DNA of 64,000 bases from Hydrococcus rivularis NIES-593. Its GTDB lineage: Bacteria > Cyanobacteriota > Cyanobacteriia > Cyanobacteriales > Microcystaceae. This document shows, in pieces, positions 1 through 7,564 of the stretch. A program made the translations under genes and the position numbers. The stretch's first letter is position 1; each line of letters opens with the position of its first letter. The notes under the pieces are model-generated. The model was not told the DNA's origin, did not search any database, and saw nothing but the letters and a program-made list of their open reading frames with translations. The stretch is taken from contig NZ_MRCB01000019.1 of assembly GCF_001904635.1 (NCBI RefSeq), positions 26,174 to 90,173 of the forward strand, written 5' to 3'.

Positions 1-109
1 TAATAAATTTTAAATATTTTTTTGAATTTTTAGATTTAGTTGCCGATTCTTTTAGCATAGAAGCAAATTAGCTCATCAAAAATACTTTTTAAAAAGAGTG
101 GAGGTTCCT

Positions 110-481
110 ATGGTTAGCTACGTAGGAATGCAAATGCCTCTGACTGCCAATCCAGGGGATAGAATTGCTGAAGAATCTCAAACGATTGAGGAAAAAGCCA
201 AACAAATAGCGGTAGATAAGTACGATATTACAGGTGCCCACATTAAAGTTCCCACCTATTTCATTGTCACCTATCCTAATGGGGAAACTAAGGCACTCCA
301 TCATGTTAGGGATGCTCAGGAAATTTCTGATGTCATCCGACAAATGCATTTAGAAGAAGAGCCAACGCCAAGAAACACAAGCGAGCACAAGTCGAACCTC
401 AATGGTTTAATTGCCGTCATAGGCGTGTCTATGTTGGCTTTGTTTTTGATGACAGCCGCTATTGCTATCGGCGTGTTTTAA
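110..481 (+). CDS. Small hypothetical protein with C-terminal membrane helix
   Basis: I do not recognise the family. The 123-residue product has a soluble, charged N-terminal part and one hydrophobic segment at the very C-terminus (about residues 99-122, rich in L, A, I, F), so it is probably tail-anchored in a membrane. I chose the ATG at 110 over the in-frame GTG at 98, because the GTG lies inside a strong Shine-Dalgarno stretch (GTGGAGG, 98-104) with 5 bases to the ATG. A HIP1-containing hairpin terminator follows, so it is probably transcribed alone. No function is inferred. Confidence 0.7.
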   Translation: MVSYVGMQMPLTANPGDRIAEESQTIEEKAKQIAVDKYDITGAHIKVPTYFIVTYPNGETKALHHVRDAQEISDVIRQMHLEEEPTPRNTSEHKSNLNGLIAVIGVSMLALFLMTAAIAIGVF

Positions 482-836
482 GTTTAGGACAAAAAATCTT
501 TAGTGGTATTTTGGCGATCGCGTATCCTTGTCGGCGCGATCGCTTTTTGTTACATTGAGAGCCTTGGGACAAAGTTGCGTTCGGGCATGGTCTTGCCATA
601 TTTATAGAGATTTTGTGGATTTCAGGAAGTTTCGCACTTGGCATTGAAATCTCTTCGCTTCCTAAAATCTGAATAATCTAAATTTCACATTAAAAATTTA
701 ATAAAAGAAAAATTTCTTAACCTAAAGATTAACTTGTCCTGTTTCACTTTTCACTGTATGAGATCGTTTGAACTAATACAAATAGTACAAAGGACAAATG
801 ACTAATGACCTGATGATTAATGCGGAGACCTAAGTA
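482..836. other. Intergenic region, 355 bp
   Basis: It holds the hairpin terminator at 514-548 and, near 789-812, a simple-sequence motif (AAAGGACAAATGACTAATGAC) of a type that recurs in this genome's spacers. I see no gene, RNA or clear promoter in the rest, which is AT-rich. Confidence 0.6.
514..548 (+). terminator. Intrinsic terminator with HIP1 stem
   Basis: A perfect 9-bp stem (GCGATCGCG at 514-522 with CGCGATCGC at 535-543), a 12-base loop and a run of five T at 544-548. The HIP1 octamer itself forms both arms. It lies 33 bp after the stop at 481. Confidence 0.75.
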
Positions 837-1571
837 ATGTCGTGGACAGATTTTGTTGTACGCTTACTGGTTGCCTTTATCCTTGGTGCTGCGATCGGAG
901 TCGAGAGGCAGTGGCTCAAAACAAGAGCAGTACTCAAAACCAATGTTTTAGTATCTCTCGGTGCAGCCATGTTTGTCATGATGTCGGCTATGACTCCGGG
1001 CGATGCGAGTCCGACGCGGGTGGCTGCTCAAGTCGTTTCTGGAATAGGCTTTCTCGGAGGAGGCGTGATTTTGCGCGAGGGTGCTAGCGTGCGCGGCATT
1101 AATACAGCAGCGACTTTGTGGTGTGCAGCCGCGATCGGTACGCTGGCAGGTTCGGGTTTTTTCTTGCAAGCTTATATCGGAGCAATAGTTGTTGTGGGAG
1201 CCAACTTTCTTCTGCGACCGCTCATTCCTATCTTTCAACAAGTTGATGGGAATGGCAATCTAGCGGCACAAACGCAACCAAGCATCAACTATCGCTGTTG
1301 GTTGATCTGTCAAGCAGAAGATGAAATGAACGTTCGCACTTTGTTATTTCAGTCACTTAGAGAGAGAGAGCTGACGCTGACTGCAATTCACAGCAAAATG
1401 ATAAGAAGTGGGGATCCAACTCAATCGTCAGTAGTAGAGATTCAAGCCGATTTCTTCTGCGGAGAGAATGCTGATGAATTAGAACTGATAGAGCAAGTAT
1501 TAAATACGCTCAAGCAACAGACAAAAATCGATCGCGTTAGTTGGGAGTTAGTGCCGAGCGATCGCGAATAA
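837..1571 (+). CDS. MgtC/SapB family membrane protein
   Basis: The 244-residue product matches the MgtC/SapB layout. An N-terminal helix is followed by the family signature (GAAIGVERQW near residues 18-27), and three or four further hydrophobic segments run to about residue 130, including the Gly-rich GIGFLGGGVI stretch and the GINTAATLW motif. A soluble ACT-like C-terminal domain spans roughly 150-244. Members are inner-membrane proteins linked to Mg2+ limitation and to modulation of membrane ATPases. The exact role in cyanobacteria is unknown. It is monocistronic by spacing. The assignment to family is firm; a specific function is not. Confidence 0.85.
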   Translation: MSWTDFVVRLLVAFILGAAIGVERQWLKTRAVLKTNVLVSLGAAMFVMMSAMTPGDASPTRVAAQVVSGIGFLGGGVILREGASVRGINTAATLWCAAAIGTLAGSGFFLQAYIGAIVVVGANFLLRPLIPIFQQVDGNGNLAAQTQPSINYRCWLICQAEDEMNVRTLLFQSLRERELTLTAIHSKMIRSGDPTQSSVVEIQADFFCGENADELELIEQVLNTLKQQTKIDRVSWELVPSDRE

Positions 1572-1982
1572 AACTTAAATATCGAAAAAAAAGATAGCAA
1601 AAAGCGTTGCTTGACTTAGTTTATGACGATTATATCGGAAATAACGTAAAATTTAATGTAAAATAATGTAAAGTATAATGTAAAATTTAAGTGAAATTAC
1701 CGATGGACAACAAGCCGTTATTTATGGATAATTAAATTTTCGGTAATGGTAAGGTTAAGATAAGCAGAGAACAAAACTCTCTTGTGCTGGTGAGAGATTC
1801 GCAAAATGTATCGTGCTTGAGCCAAACCTGCGGGAAGCCAATCAAGCGTTAGTGCGAGTTACCAACTAGAAGAGCTAGAGTTTTTGCTGAAAAATTTACG
1901 TATTCTTGCCGACTCAACGATATCGATCGCATGTGATTTCGATCCGACTGTAGCAATTGTTATATAGGAGCGCGGGGAAGCC
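1572..1982. other. Intergenic region, 411 bp
   Basis: AT-rich spacer with a short imperfect tandem repeat at 1643-1692 and otherwise nothing I can support as a gene. The last 20 bases hold a purine-rich ribosome binding region (GGAG and GGGGAAG) just ahead of the ATG at 1983. Confidence 0.55.
1643..1692 (+). repeat. Imperfect tandem repeat of TGTAAAAT units
   Basis: Four near-copies of a 10-12 base unit (A-C/T-GTAAAATTTA type) follow each other: ACGTAAAATTTA, ATGTAAAATA, ATGTAAAGTATA, ATGTAAAATTTA. It could be a regulator array or simple AT-rich drift. Confidence 0.5.
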
Positions 1983-3434
1983 ATGGTAGGCAACAAAATC
2001 CAAATCGACAAAAAAAAATTAGTTCTTCTCGCCTACGTTGCTATGCTCAGTTCGATCGGTTTCGCGATCTTAGTGTTTGGTAGCCAAGGTACATCCGACC
2101 CTTCTAAAACATTATCAGGTTTGTCAAAATCGCTCACCAGCCAAGACATTCAAAGACGCATGAGCATGGGCGAGCGAATTTTGGTGACGGCGGATAACAG
2201 TCCCGACAAACAAGCGGCAACTAAGGCATTCGCCAGTCGCGACTATACCAAAGCCGTCGAACTACTTAATTCGTCGCTGCAACTCAATCGCAACGATCCG
2301 GAAGCCTGGATCTATATGAACAATGCACAAGCAGCCGAACGAGGAGATTCGATTGCTATCAGCGCAGTTGTGCCTATCGGTGGAAATTTAAATATTGCCA
2401 AAGAAATCCTGCGAGGCGTGGCTCAGGCTCAGCACCAAATCAATCAAAAAGGCGGGATTGGGGGAAGACTCATTCAAGTTCAAATTGCCAACGATGAAAA
2501 CGATCCAGAAGTTGCCAAAAAAATAGCCGAACAATTAGTTAAAAAACGCCAGATCCTAGCAGTCATCGGACATAATGCTAGCGATGCTTCGATCGCGGCG
2601 GCTCCCATCTATCAAGCGGGAGGCTTAGTTGCGATTTCTCCCACTAGCAGCGCTAATGAGCTTTCAGGAATCGGAAGTTATCTATTTCGCACGACTCCCA
2701 GCGTTAGAGTCACTGCCGAGACATTGGCACAATACACCGTCAAAACCGCACGCAAATCGAAAATCGCCATATGTGCCGATTCCACAGATAAAGCCAGTGC
2801 GTCTTTTAAAGAGGAATTTATATGGGCTGCCGTAGCGGCTGGGGGTCAAGTAACCGATACAAGCTGCGATTTTGCCAACGCCGATTTCAACGCGACAGAA
2901 ATTCCCTCAAAAGCCATTAGCGATGGAGCCGATGCTTTGGTGTTAGCTCCTTCGATTAAGAAAATCAATCAAGCGATCGATGTAGCGCAAGCGAATCAAA
3001 ATCGACTCGCAATGTTTGGCAATCAAACTATGTATGCATTTGAAACCCTAAAACAGGGACAAACGAATGTTAATGGGATGGTATTAGCAGTGGCTTGGCA
3101 TCCAGCAGCTAATGGCGACCAGACTTATTTGAAAAATGCCAGAAATCTTTGGGGCGGCATGGGAAACTGGCGCATGGCAACTGCTTATGATGCAACTGAG
3201 GTGGCGATCGCGGGTTTGAAGTCCGAGCCGAAGCGCGATGCTTTGCAAAAAGCTTTGTCCAATTCTGGCTTTTCCTTCAAGGGAGCTACGGGAGAAATTC
3301 GTTTTCTCCCCTCTGGCGATCGCTATGGAACAGCAGTACTGGTTAAGATTCAGCCCGGAAAAACCTCTGACACGGGTTACGATTTTGCTATTCTCAAGCC
3401 AGCCGTCAGCGGTCAGTTACCAGTTAATCGATAA
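1983..3434 (+). CDS. Membrane-anchored LivJ-type (type 1) periplasmic binding protein
   Basis: A 483-residue protein with an uncleaved-looking N-terminal helix (about residues 14-34), then a short segment resembling one TPR-like helical pair (about 75-118, DYTKAVELLNSSLQLN). A Peripla_BP_6/LivJ-type domain follows from about 125 to the end (typical AVVPIGGNLNIAKEILRGV start and later VIGHNASDASIAAAPIYQ). Family members bind amino acids or related ligands for ABC uptake or act as sensory receptors. No permease or ATPase gene is adjacent, so the partner is unknown. Start ATG at 1983 follows GGGGAAG. The TPR-plus-binding-domain layout suggests a receptor rather than a plain transporter subunit, but that is inference. 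Confidence 0.75.
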   Translation: MVGNKIQIDKKKLVLLAYVAMLSSIGFAILVFGSQGTSDPSKTLSGLSKSLTSQDIQRRMSMGERILVTADNSPDKQAATKAFASRDYTKAVELLNSSLQLNRNDPEAWIYMNNAQAAERGDSIAISAVVPIGGNLNIAKEILRGVAQAQHQINQKGGIGGRLIQVQIANDENDPEVAKKIAEQLVKKRQILAVIGHNASDASIAAAPIYQAGGLVAISPTSSANELSGIGSYLFRTTPSVRVTAETLAQYTVKTARKSKIAICADSTDKASASFKEEFIWAAVAAGGQVTDTSCDFANADFNATEIPSKAISDGADALVLAPSIKKINQAIDVAQANQNRLAMFGNQTMYAFETLKQGQTNVNGMVLAVAWHPAANGDQTYLKNARNLWGGMGNWRMATAYDATEVAIAGLKSEPKRDALQKALSNSGFSFKGATGEIRFLPSGDRYGTAVLVKIQPGKTSDTGYDFAILKPAVSGQLPVNR

Positions 3435-3448
3435 AGAGCAATAGACTA

Positions 3449-4612
3449 TTAGCGCCAATAGACAAGCGCTATTCCTCCTGTCAGTAGCTGGACGAGCACG
3501 ATAAGCCCTACGCAAGCCGACCAACCGCCTAGCGACCAGACAAAACCAGGAAGTATTGCACCAAGACTGCCGCCTATATAAAAGCAACACACGTAGAGTC
3601 CGGTGGCTGAAGATCGTCCCTCTTGGGCGACTGCGCCAACGTAGCTTTTGGCGGCTGACTGACAGACAAAAATTCCTGACGAGCCGAGCGCGAGTCCGAT
3701 AATTACCAGCCACAATTTTGGCACTAGCGTAATCATTACGCCTACGCCAGCCGCCGCGATCGCGATCGTCAACACAAGGCGATAGCCAATCAAGTCAAGC
3801 CATTTTCCTACTATGGGCGTTACCACAGCACCAAGCAAGTAGACGAAAAAAATTGCCCCTAGAGCTGTGGTTCCCAAATAAAATGGCGGTGCCGCCAAGT
3901 AAAAACTAACGTAGGTAAACGTACTAACGTTGGCAAAAAGCACGTTAAATCCCACCGCATAGGCTGCTAAGAGGCGGGGATTGCGCAGATGCATGCCAAA
4001 AGCACGCACCGAGGCGATTAGATTTTTCTGACGGACAAAATTTCGCGATCGCGGTAGCCAAGCCAAAACCACAAAAACACAAACTAAGTTCAAGCACCCA
4101 AGAATAACGAAAGCCAAACGCCAACTAAAACGGTCGGCAACCACCCCACAGAGAAATCTTCCCAAAACTCCGCCAACGATATTACCAGTAATATAAGCAG
4201 ATATTGCCGAGCCGACTCCAACATCTGCCCACTCCTCACTAATATAAGCAATTGTCACCGAGAAGATTACTGCGATAAAAAGACCTTGTACAAAACGCCA
4301 CCCAATTAACGCATCCAGATCGGGGGCGGTTGCCGTCAAGAAAGTTGGTATAGAAAGCCCAAAGATCGCCGCACCGATAACATCCTTGCGACCTAAAACG
4401 TCAGCAAGAATACCAACCAACGGGGCAGCCAGACCAACTGCAATCGTCGTTGCGCTAACTGTCAGACTTACCTCCACTTTAGAAGCATGAAAGACTTGCG
4501 AGAAAAGAGGAAGAAGCGACTGCGTAGCATACAGATTGAGAAAAGCGCTAAAGCCTGCTAGGGCTATGGCTAAAACTCGTGTATTGACTTTTTTAAAGAA
4601 ATGGCTCAGCAA
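3449..4612 (-). CDS. MFS transporter (drug/metabolite exporter type)
   Basis: A 387-residue polytopic protein with about twelve hydrophobic segments and the MFS loop motif between the second and third helices (GILADVLGRKDVIGA, the G-x-x-x-D-x-x-G-R-K pattern). It resembles the AraJ/YnfM-like exporter branch of the family. The start is TTG at 4612. It lies 24 bp downstream of the TauD-like dioxygenase on the same strand, so the two are probably co-transcribed and the permease may move the dioxygenase's substrate or product. Its 3' end converges on the binding-protein gene ending at 3434. Substrate unknown. Confidence 0.8.
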   Translation of the reverse strand: MLSHFFKKVNTRVLAIALAGFSAFLNLYATQSLLPLFSQVFHASKVEVSLTVSATTIAVGLAAPLVGILADVLGRKDVIGAAIFGLSIPTFLTATAPDLDALIGWRFVQGLFIAVIFSVTIAYISEEWADVGVGSAISAYITGNIVGGVLGRFLCGVVADRFSWRLAFVILGCLNLVCVFVVLAWLPRSRNFVRQKNLIASVRAFGMHLRNPRLLAAYAVGFNVLFANVSTFTYVSFYLAAPPFYLGTTALGAIFFVYLLGAVVTPIVGKWLDLIGYRLVLTIAIAAAGVGVMITLVPKLWLVIIGLALGSSGIFVCQSAAKSYVGAVAQEGRSSATGLYVCCFYIGGSLGAILPGFVWSLGGWSACVGLIVLVQLLTGGIALVYWR

Positions 4613-4636
4613 AATAAAAATCGTAGATCGAAGCTA

Positions 4637-5623
4637 TTAAGCAGTAGCTAAGAGCGTTGGCTTAGAAACTACAGGTTGACTGCTCATACGAACTCGGATG
4701 AGATGGCGATCTCGATCCTGAAAACTGGTACGACCATGAAGTGCTACATGATTGTTGCAGATTGCTAAAGCATCGTCGCTCATGTAATATTCCACCACGT
4801 TCGCCTTGTTTTCTAAAACATCAAGAAGAACTTTTAAGGCATTGCGAGCTTCTGGGACATCGAGATCCCGACGAGATTGAAATCCCTTCTCAAGAGTATC
4901 GTAGCGAAATCGAATAAACGGTTCGTTACTGAAGATAGGGGCTAAAGTAGTTTTGACCGATCCAATGGTTCCTGCCTCTGTAAAGGTTGTGGGAATCCGA
5001 AATGGAAACTTGAAGGTTGATAAGGTCTCATAGGCTTTGCGTCCTTGCTCTGTTTCGAGCAAACGATTCTTGACCTCGCGACTATCGCAGATGAGAGATT
5101 TTCCGCCACCACATCTGGCTGCTCGGACAACATACAGTAGAAAATACTTTTCTGGTCGTAAATAGTATTGCGTATCTGTATGGAGATCGGCACGATCGCT
5201 GTGTTCGGAGTAGGTGGCAAAATATCCGGCTGGAAGATACCGAGGCTTTACATCCCAAAGCAGTTTACCGATACGAGGGTCGGTTGGCGTAGGGTAACCT
5301 AGAGCTAAACTCAGTGCATAGAGTAACTTGTTGCGATCGATTTCAGAAAACGAACATAGATGGGTTCGATCCAAAAAAATAGCACAGTATCGGTCGCTCA
5401 GAAGCTGTTTGAGGTTTTCTTGCAAAGCCTTAAGCTCAGCACTAACAGACAAAACCGCTTGGCGAAAAGTTATCTCGTTAAAGTGAGGATAAAATCCTTT
5501 GGCAACCGGCTTGTCGTAAAACTCGTCAATTGTCTCTGTGATTTTTAGACCAATTTTGTTCCAGATATCCGAAAATGCAAATCTACCTATTCCTGGAGCT
5601 AAATCTTCTTTGTGGAAAAGCAT
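4637..5623 (-). CDS. TauD/clavaminate-synthase-like Fe(II)/2-oxoglutarate dioxygenase
   Basis: A 328-residue protein with the facial-triad motif H-x-D in LHTDTQYY (about residue 150), a distal His in HGRTSFQD near residue 300, and a downstream Arg (RHLIRVRM) placed to bind 2-oxoglutarate. This is the TauD/VioC superfamily, which hydroxylates or desaturates small molecules such as taurine or free or carrier-bound amino acids. All metal ligands appear intact. ATG at 5623 is preferred to the GTG one codon earlier. It heads a likely two-gene unit with the MFS exporter. Substrate cannot be read from sequence; no biosynthetic cluster surrounds it. Confidence 0.75.
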   Translation of the reverse strand: MLFHKEDLAPGIGRFAFSDIWNKIGLKITETIDEFYDKPVAKGFYPHFNEITFRQAVLSVSAELKALQENLKQLLSDRYCAIFLDRTHLCSFSEIDRNKLLYALSLALGYPTPTDPRIGKLLWDVKPRYLPAGYFATYSEHSDRADLHTDTQYYLRPEKYFLLYVVRAARCGGGKSLICDSREVKNRLLETEQGRKAYETLSTFKFPFRIPTTFTEAGTIGSVKTTLAPIFSNEPFIRFRYDTLEKGFQSRRDLDVPEARNALKVLLDVLENKANVVEYYMSDDALAICNNHVALHGRTSFQDRDRHLIRVRMSSQPVVSKPTLLATA

Positions 5624-6195
5624 CACACTTACTAAGTTAGGTTGATAATCTACGATTCAACTGAGATCTTGTACCATTCTCAACAACTGCTGCTGTCATT
5701 AATTTCTTGTTCGACCGAAAAAGAATTTCAGTCTATTTTAATCGAGTTGAGTTTTGAGCCTAGAACTTTAGTTCTAGACATTAATACCAAAGATACAAGA
5801 TCTGAGATTCAAGGCAGTTAGGAACAAACCAACGGAAATCGTAGCCCCAACGTTAAAAATTATAATTTTTGGGCACCTTGTTGATTAAACAACTAATAAG
5901 TGAAGGATGAGTTAATAAAAAATTAAATTTAGATTAAAAACTACAAAAGTCCAAGATTTTTTTATAAACTAAACCTTATTTAATTATTAACAAATCAATG
6001 AATTAAAAAATGATTGAAACCAAATTTTAATGCTTAGAAAACTAGCCAGAAAAATTGCCTAGTACAGGTCAATTGCTTGACAGGCGATCGAGCCTTTAGT
6101 CTCTGCTGGCGATCGCAAACTGGCAGAATCTTTACTGAATTAGTTAAAGATTTCGTTAAAATTTACTGTCATCGGAGTTGGAGAAGAGTAAAGCC
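5624..6195. other. Divergent intergenic region, about 570 bp
   Basis: Lies between divergently transcribed genes, so it should hold promoters for both. It contains a perfect inverted repeat at 5760-5777 and a very AT-rich centre (5900-6050). Two HIP1-type sites lie at about 6084-6118. I found no ORF or RNA gene. Confidence 0.55.
5760..5777. promoter_or_regulatory. Perfect 7-bp inverted repeat (possible operator)
   Basis: CTAGAAC, four bases (TTTA), then GTTCTAG. There is no T-run after it on either strand, which argues against an intrinsic terminator. It sits about 135 bp upstream of the dioxygenase start. A role as operator is inference. Confidence 0.35.
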
Positions 6196-7542
6196 ATGAG
6201 CCAAACCCAAAAAAATCGTCGCGTTAAGTCTCCCCTTGCATTGACCCTTGCGATCGCTACTTTGACAACTAGCTTTCTAACTACTGCTTGCGACACAAGC
6301 ATGCTTACTGAAGGTGGCGGGGCACCCCCAGCTTCCCCAGGAGCCTCTCCCGATGCCGCGACTGGCAGTGGCGAGGGATTAAAGTTGGGGGCACTACTGC
6401 CAATCACGGGCGACCTAGCATCGATCGGACAAAATATGCCCGATGCTGCCAAGTTAGCAGTAGACACGATAAATGCCTGCGGAGGAGTCAACGGAAAACC
6501 CGTTACACTAATCGCCGAAGACGATCAAACCGATCCGGCTGCTGGTGCGGCAGCCATGACAAAACTGGCAGAATCGGATCGAGTTGCTGGCGTTATCGGT
6601 TCGTTTGCCAGCAGCGTGTCTGGTGCGGCAGTCGATATCGCCATCCAAAACAAGATTATGTTAGTTTCTCCGGGCAGCACCAGCCCCGTCTTTACCGAAC
6701 GCGCCCAAAAAGGAGAGCTGCAAGGCTATTGGGCGAGAACGGCTCCTCCCGATACCTATCAGGCACAAGCTCTAGCAGCGCTGGCAAATAAAAAAGGTTT
6801 CAAGAATGTCGGGACTGTCGTCATCAACAATGACTATGGCGTTGGTTTCGAGCAGTCATTTATAAAGTCTTTTGAAAAACAAGGCGGCAAGATTACCGAT
6901 AAAAGTAACCCCGTTCGCTACGATCCCAAGGCAGCGACCCTCGATAGCGAAGCGGCTGCTGCTTTTGCAGGCAAACCCGATGCCGTCGCCGCCGTCCTCT
7001 ATGCCGAGACGGGCAGTTTGCTACTAGAAGCTGCCTACAAGCAAGGATTGACCGAAGGCGTAACCCTGCTTCTAACTGATGGGGTTTATTCGGAAGATTT
7101 TGTTAAGTCGGTGGGCAAAACCAGCGACGGCAAATCGATTATTAGCGGTGCTTTAGGAACGGTTCCGGGAGCTGACGGGAAAGCATTAGCCAACTTTACC
7201 CAGCTGTGGAAAGAGAAGACGGGCAAAGAGGTAACGGCTTACGTGCCCCATACCTGGGATGCAGCGGTTCTCTTGATGCTAGCTGCACAAGCAGCTAAAA
7301 CGAATACGGGAGAGGGGATTAAGAGTAAAATCCGCGAAGTCGCCGGACCTCCGGGTACTGCCGTAACCGATGCTTGCCAAGCCATAGAGTTAGTCAAAAA
7401 AGGTGAAGATATCGACTATCAAGGTGCTAGCGGTAACGTCGATATCGATGAATATGGAGATGTTGTAGGAAATTACGATGTCTGGACGGTAAAAGATGAC
7501 GGAACGCTGGAAATCATCGATAAAGTGTCTCCTGCTCAATAA
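6196..7542 (+). CDS. LivJ-type ABC transporter substrate-binding lipoprotein
   Basis: The 448-residue product begins with a signal peptide ending in a lipobox (LTTAC, Cys near residue 31), so it is probably an outer-face lipoprotein. A low-complexity Gly/Pro/Ala linker follows, then a Peripla_BP_6 domain (GALLPITGDLASIGQN onward, VNGKPVTLIAEDDQTDP, GVIGSFASSVSGAA). The family binds branched-chain or neutral amino acids, amides or urea. ATG at 6196 is chosen over TTG 6178 because GGAGAAGAG (6180-6188) is a good ribosome binding site 7 bases upstream. No permease genes adjoin it. Its stop is 22 bp from the convergent CheW-REC gene. Confidence 0.82.
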   Translation: MSQTQKNRRVKSPLALTLAIATLTTSFLTTACDTSMLTEGGGAPPASPGASPDAATGSGEGLKLGALLPITGDLASIGQNMPDAAKLAVDTINACGGVNGKPVTLIAEDDQTDPAAGAAAMTKLAESDRVAGVIGSFASSVSGAAVDIAIQNKIMLVSPGSTSPVFTERAQKGELQGYWARTAPPDTYQAQALAALANKKGFKNVGTVVINNDYGVGFEQSFIKSFEKQGGKITDKSNPVRYDPKAATLDSEAAAAFAGKPDAVAAVLYAETGSLLLEAAYKQGLTEGVTLLLTDGVYSEDFVKSVGKTSDGKSIISGALGTVPGADGKALANFTQLWKEKTGKEVTAYVPHTWDAAVLLMLAAQAAKTNTGEGIKSKIREVAGPPGTAVTDACQAIELVKKGEDIDYQGASGNVDIDEYGDVVGNYDVWTVKDDGTLEIIDKVSPAQ

Positions 7543-7564
7543 GTTACAAGTGCGATCGCGCCGA

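Noticed and set aside
1643..1692. CRISPR-like array
   Set aside because: The repeat units are 10-12 bases, imperfect and contiguous without spacers.
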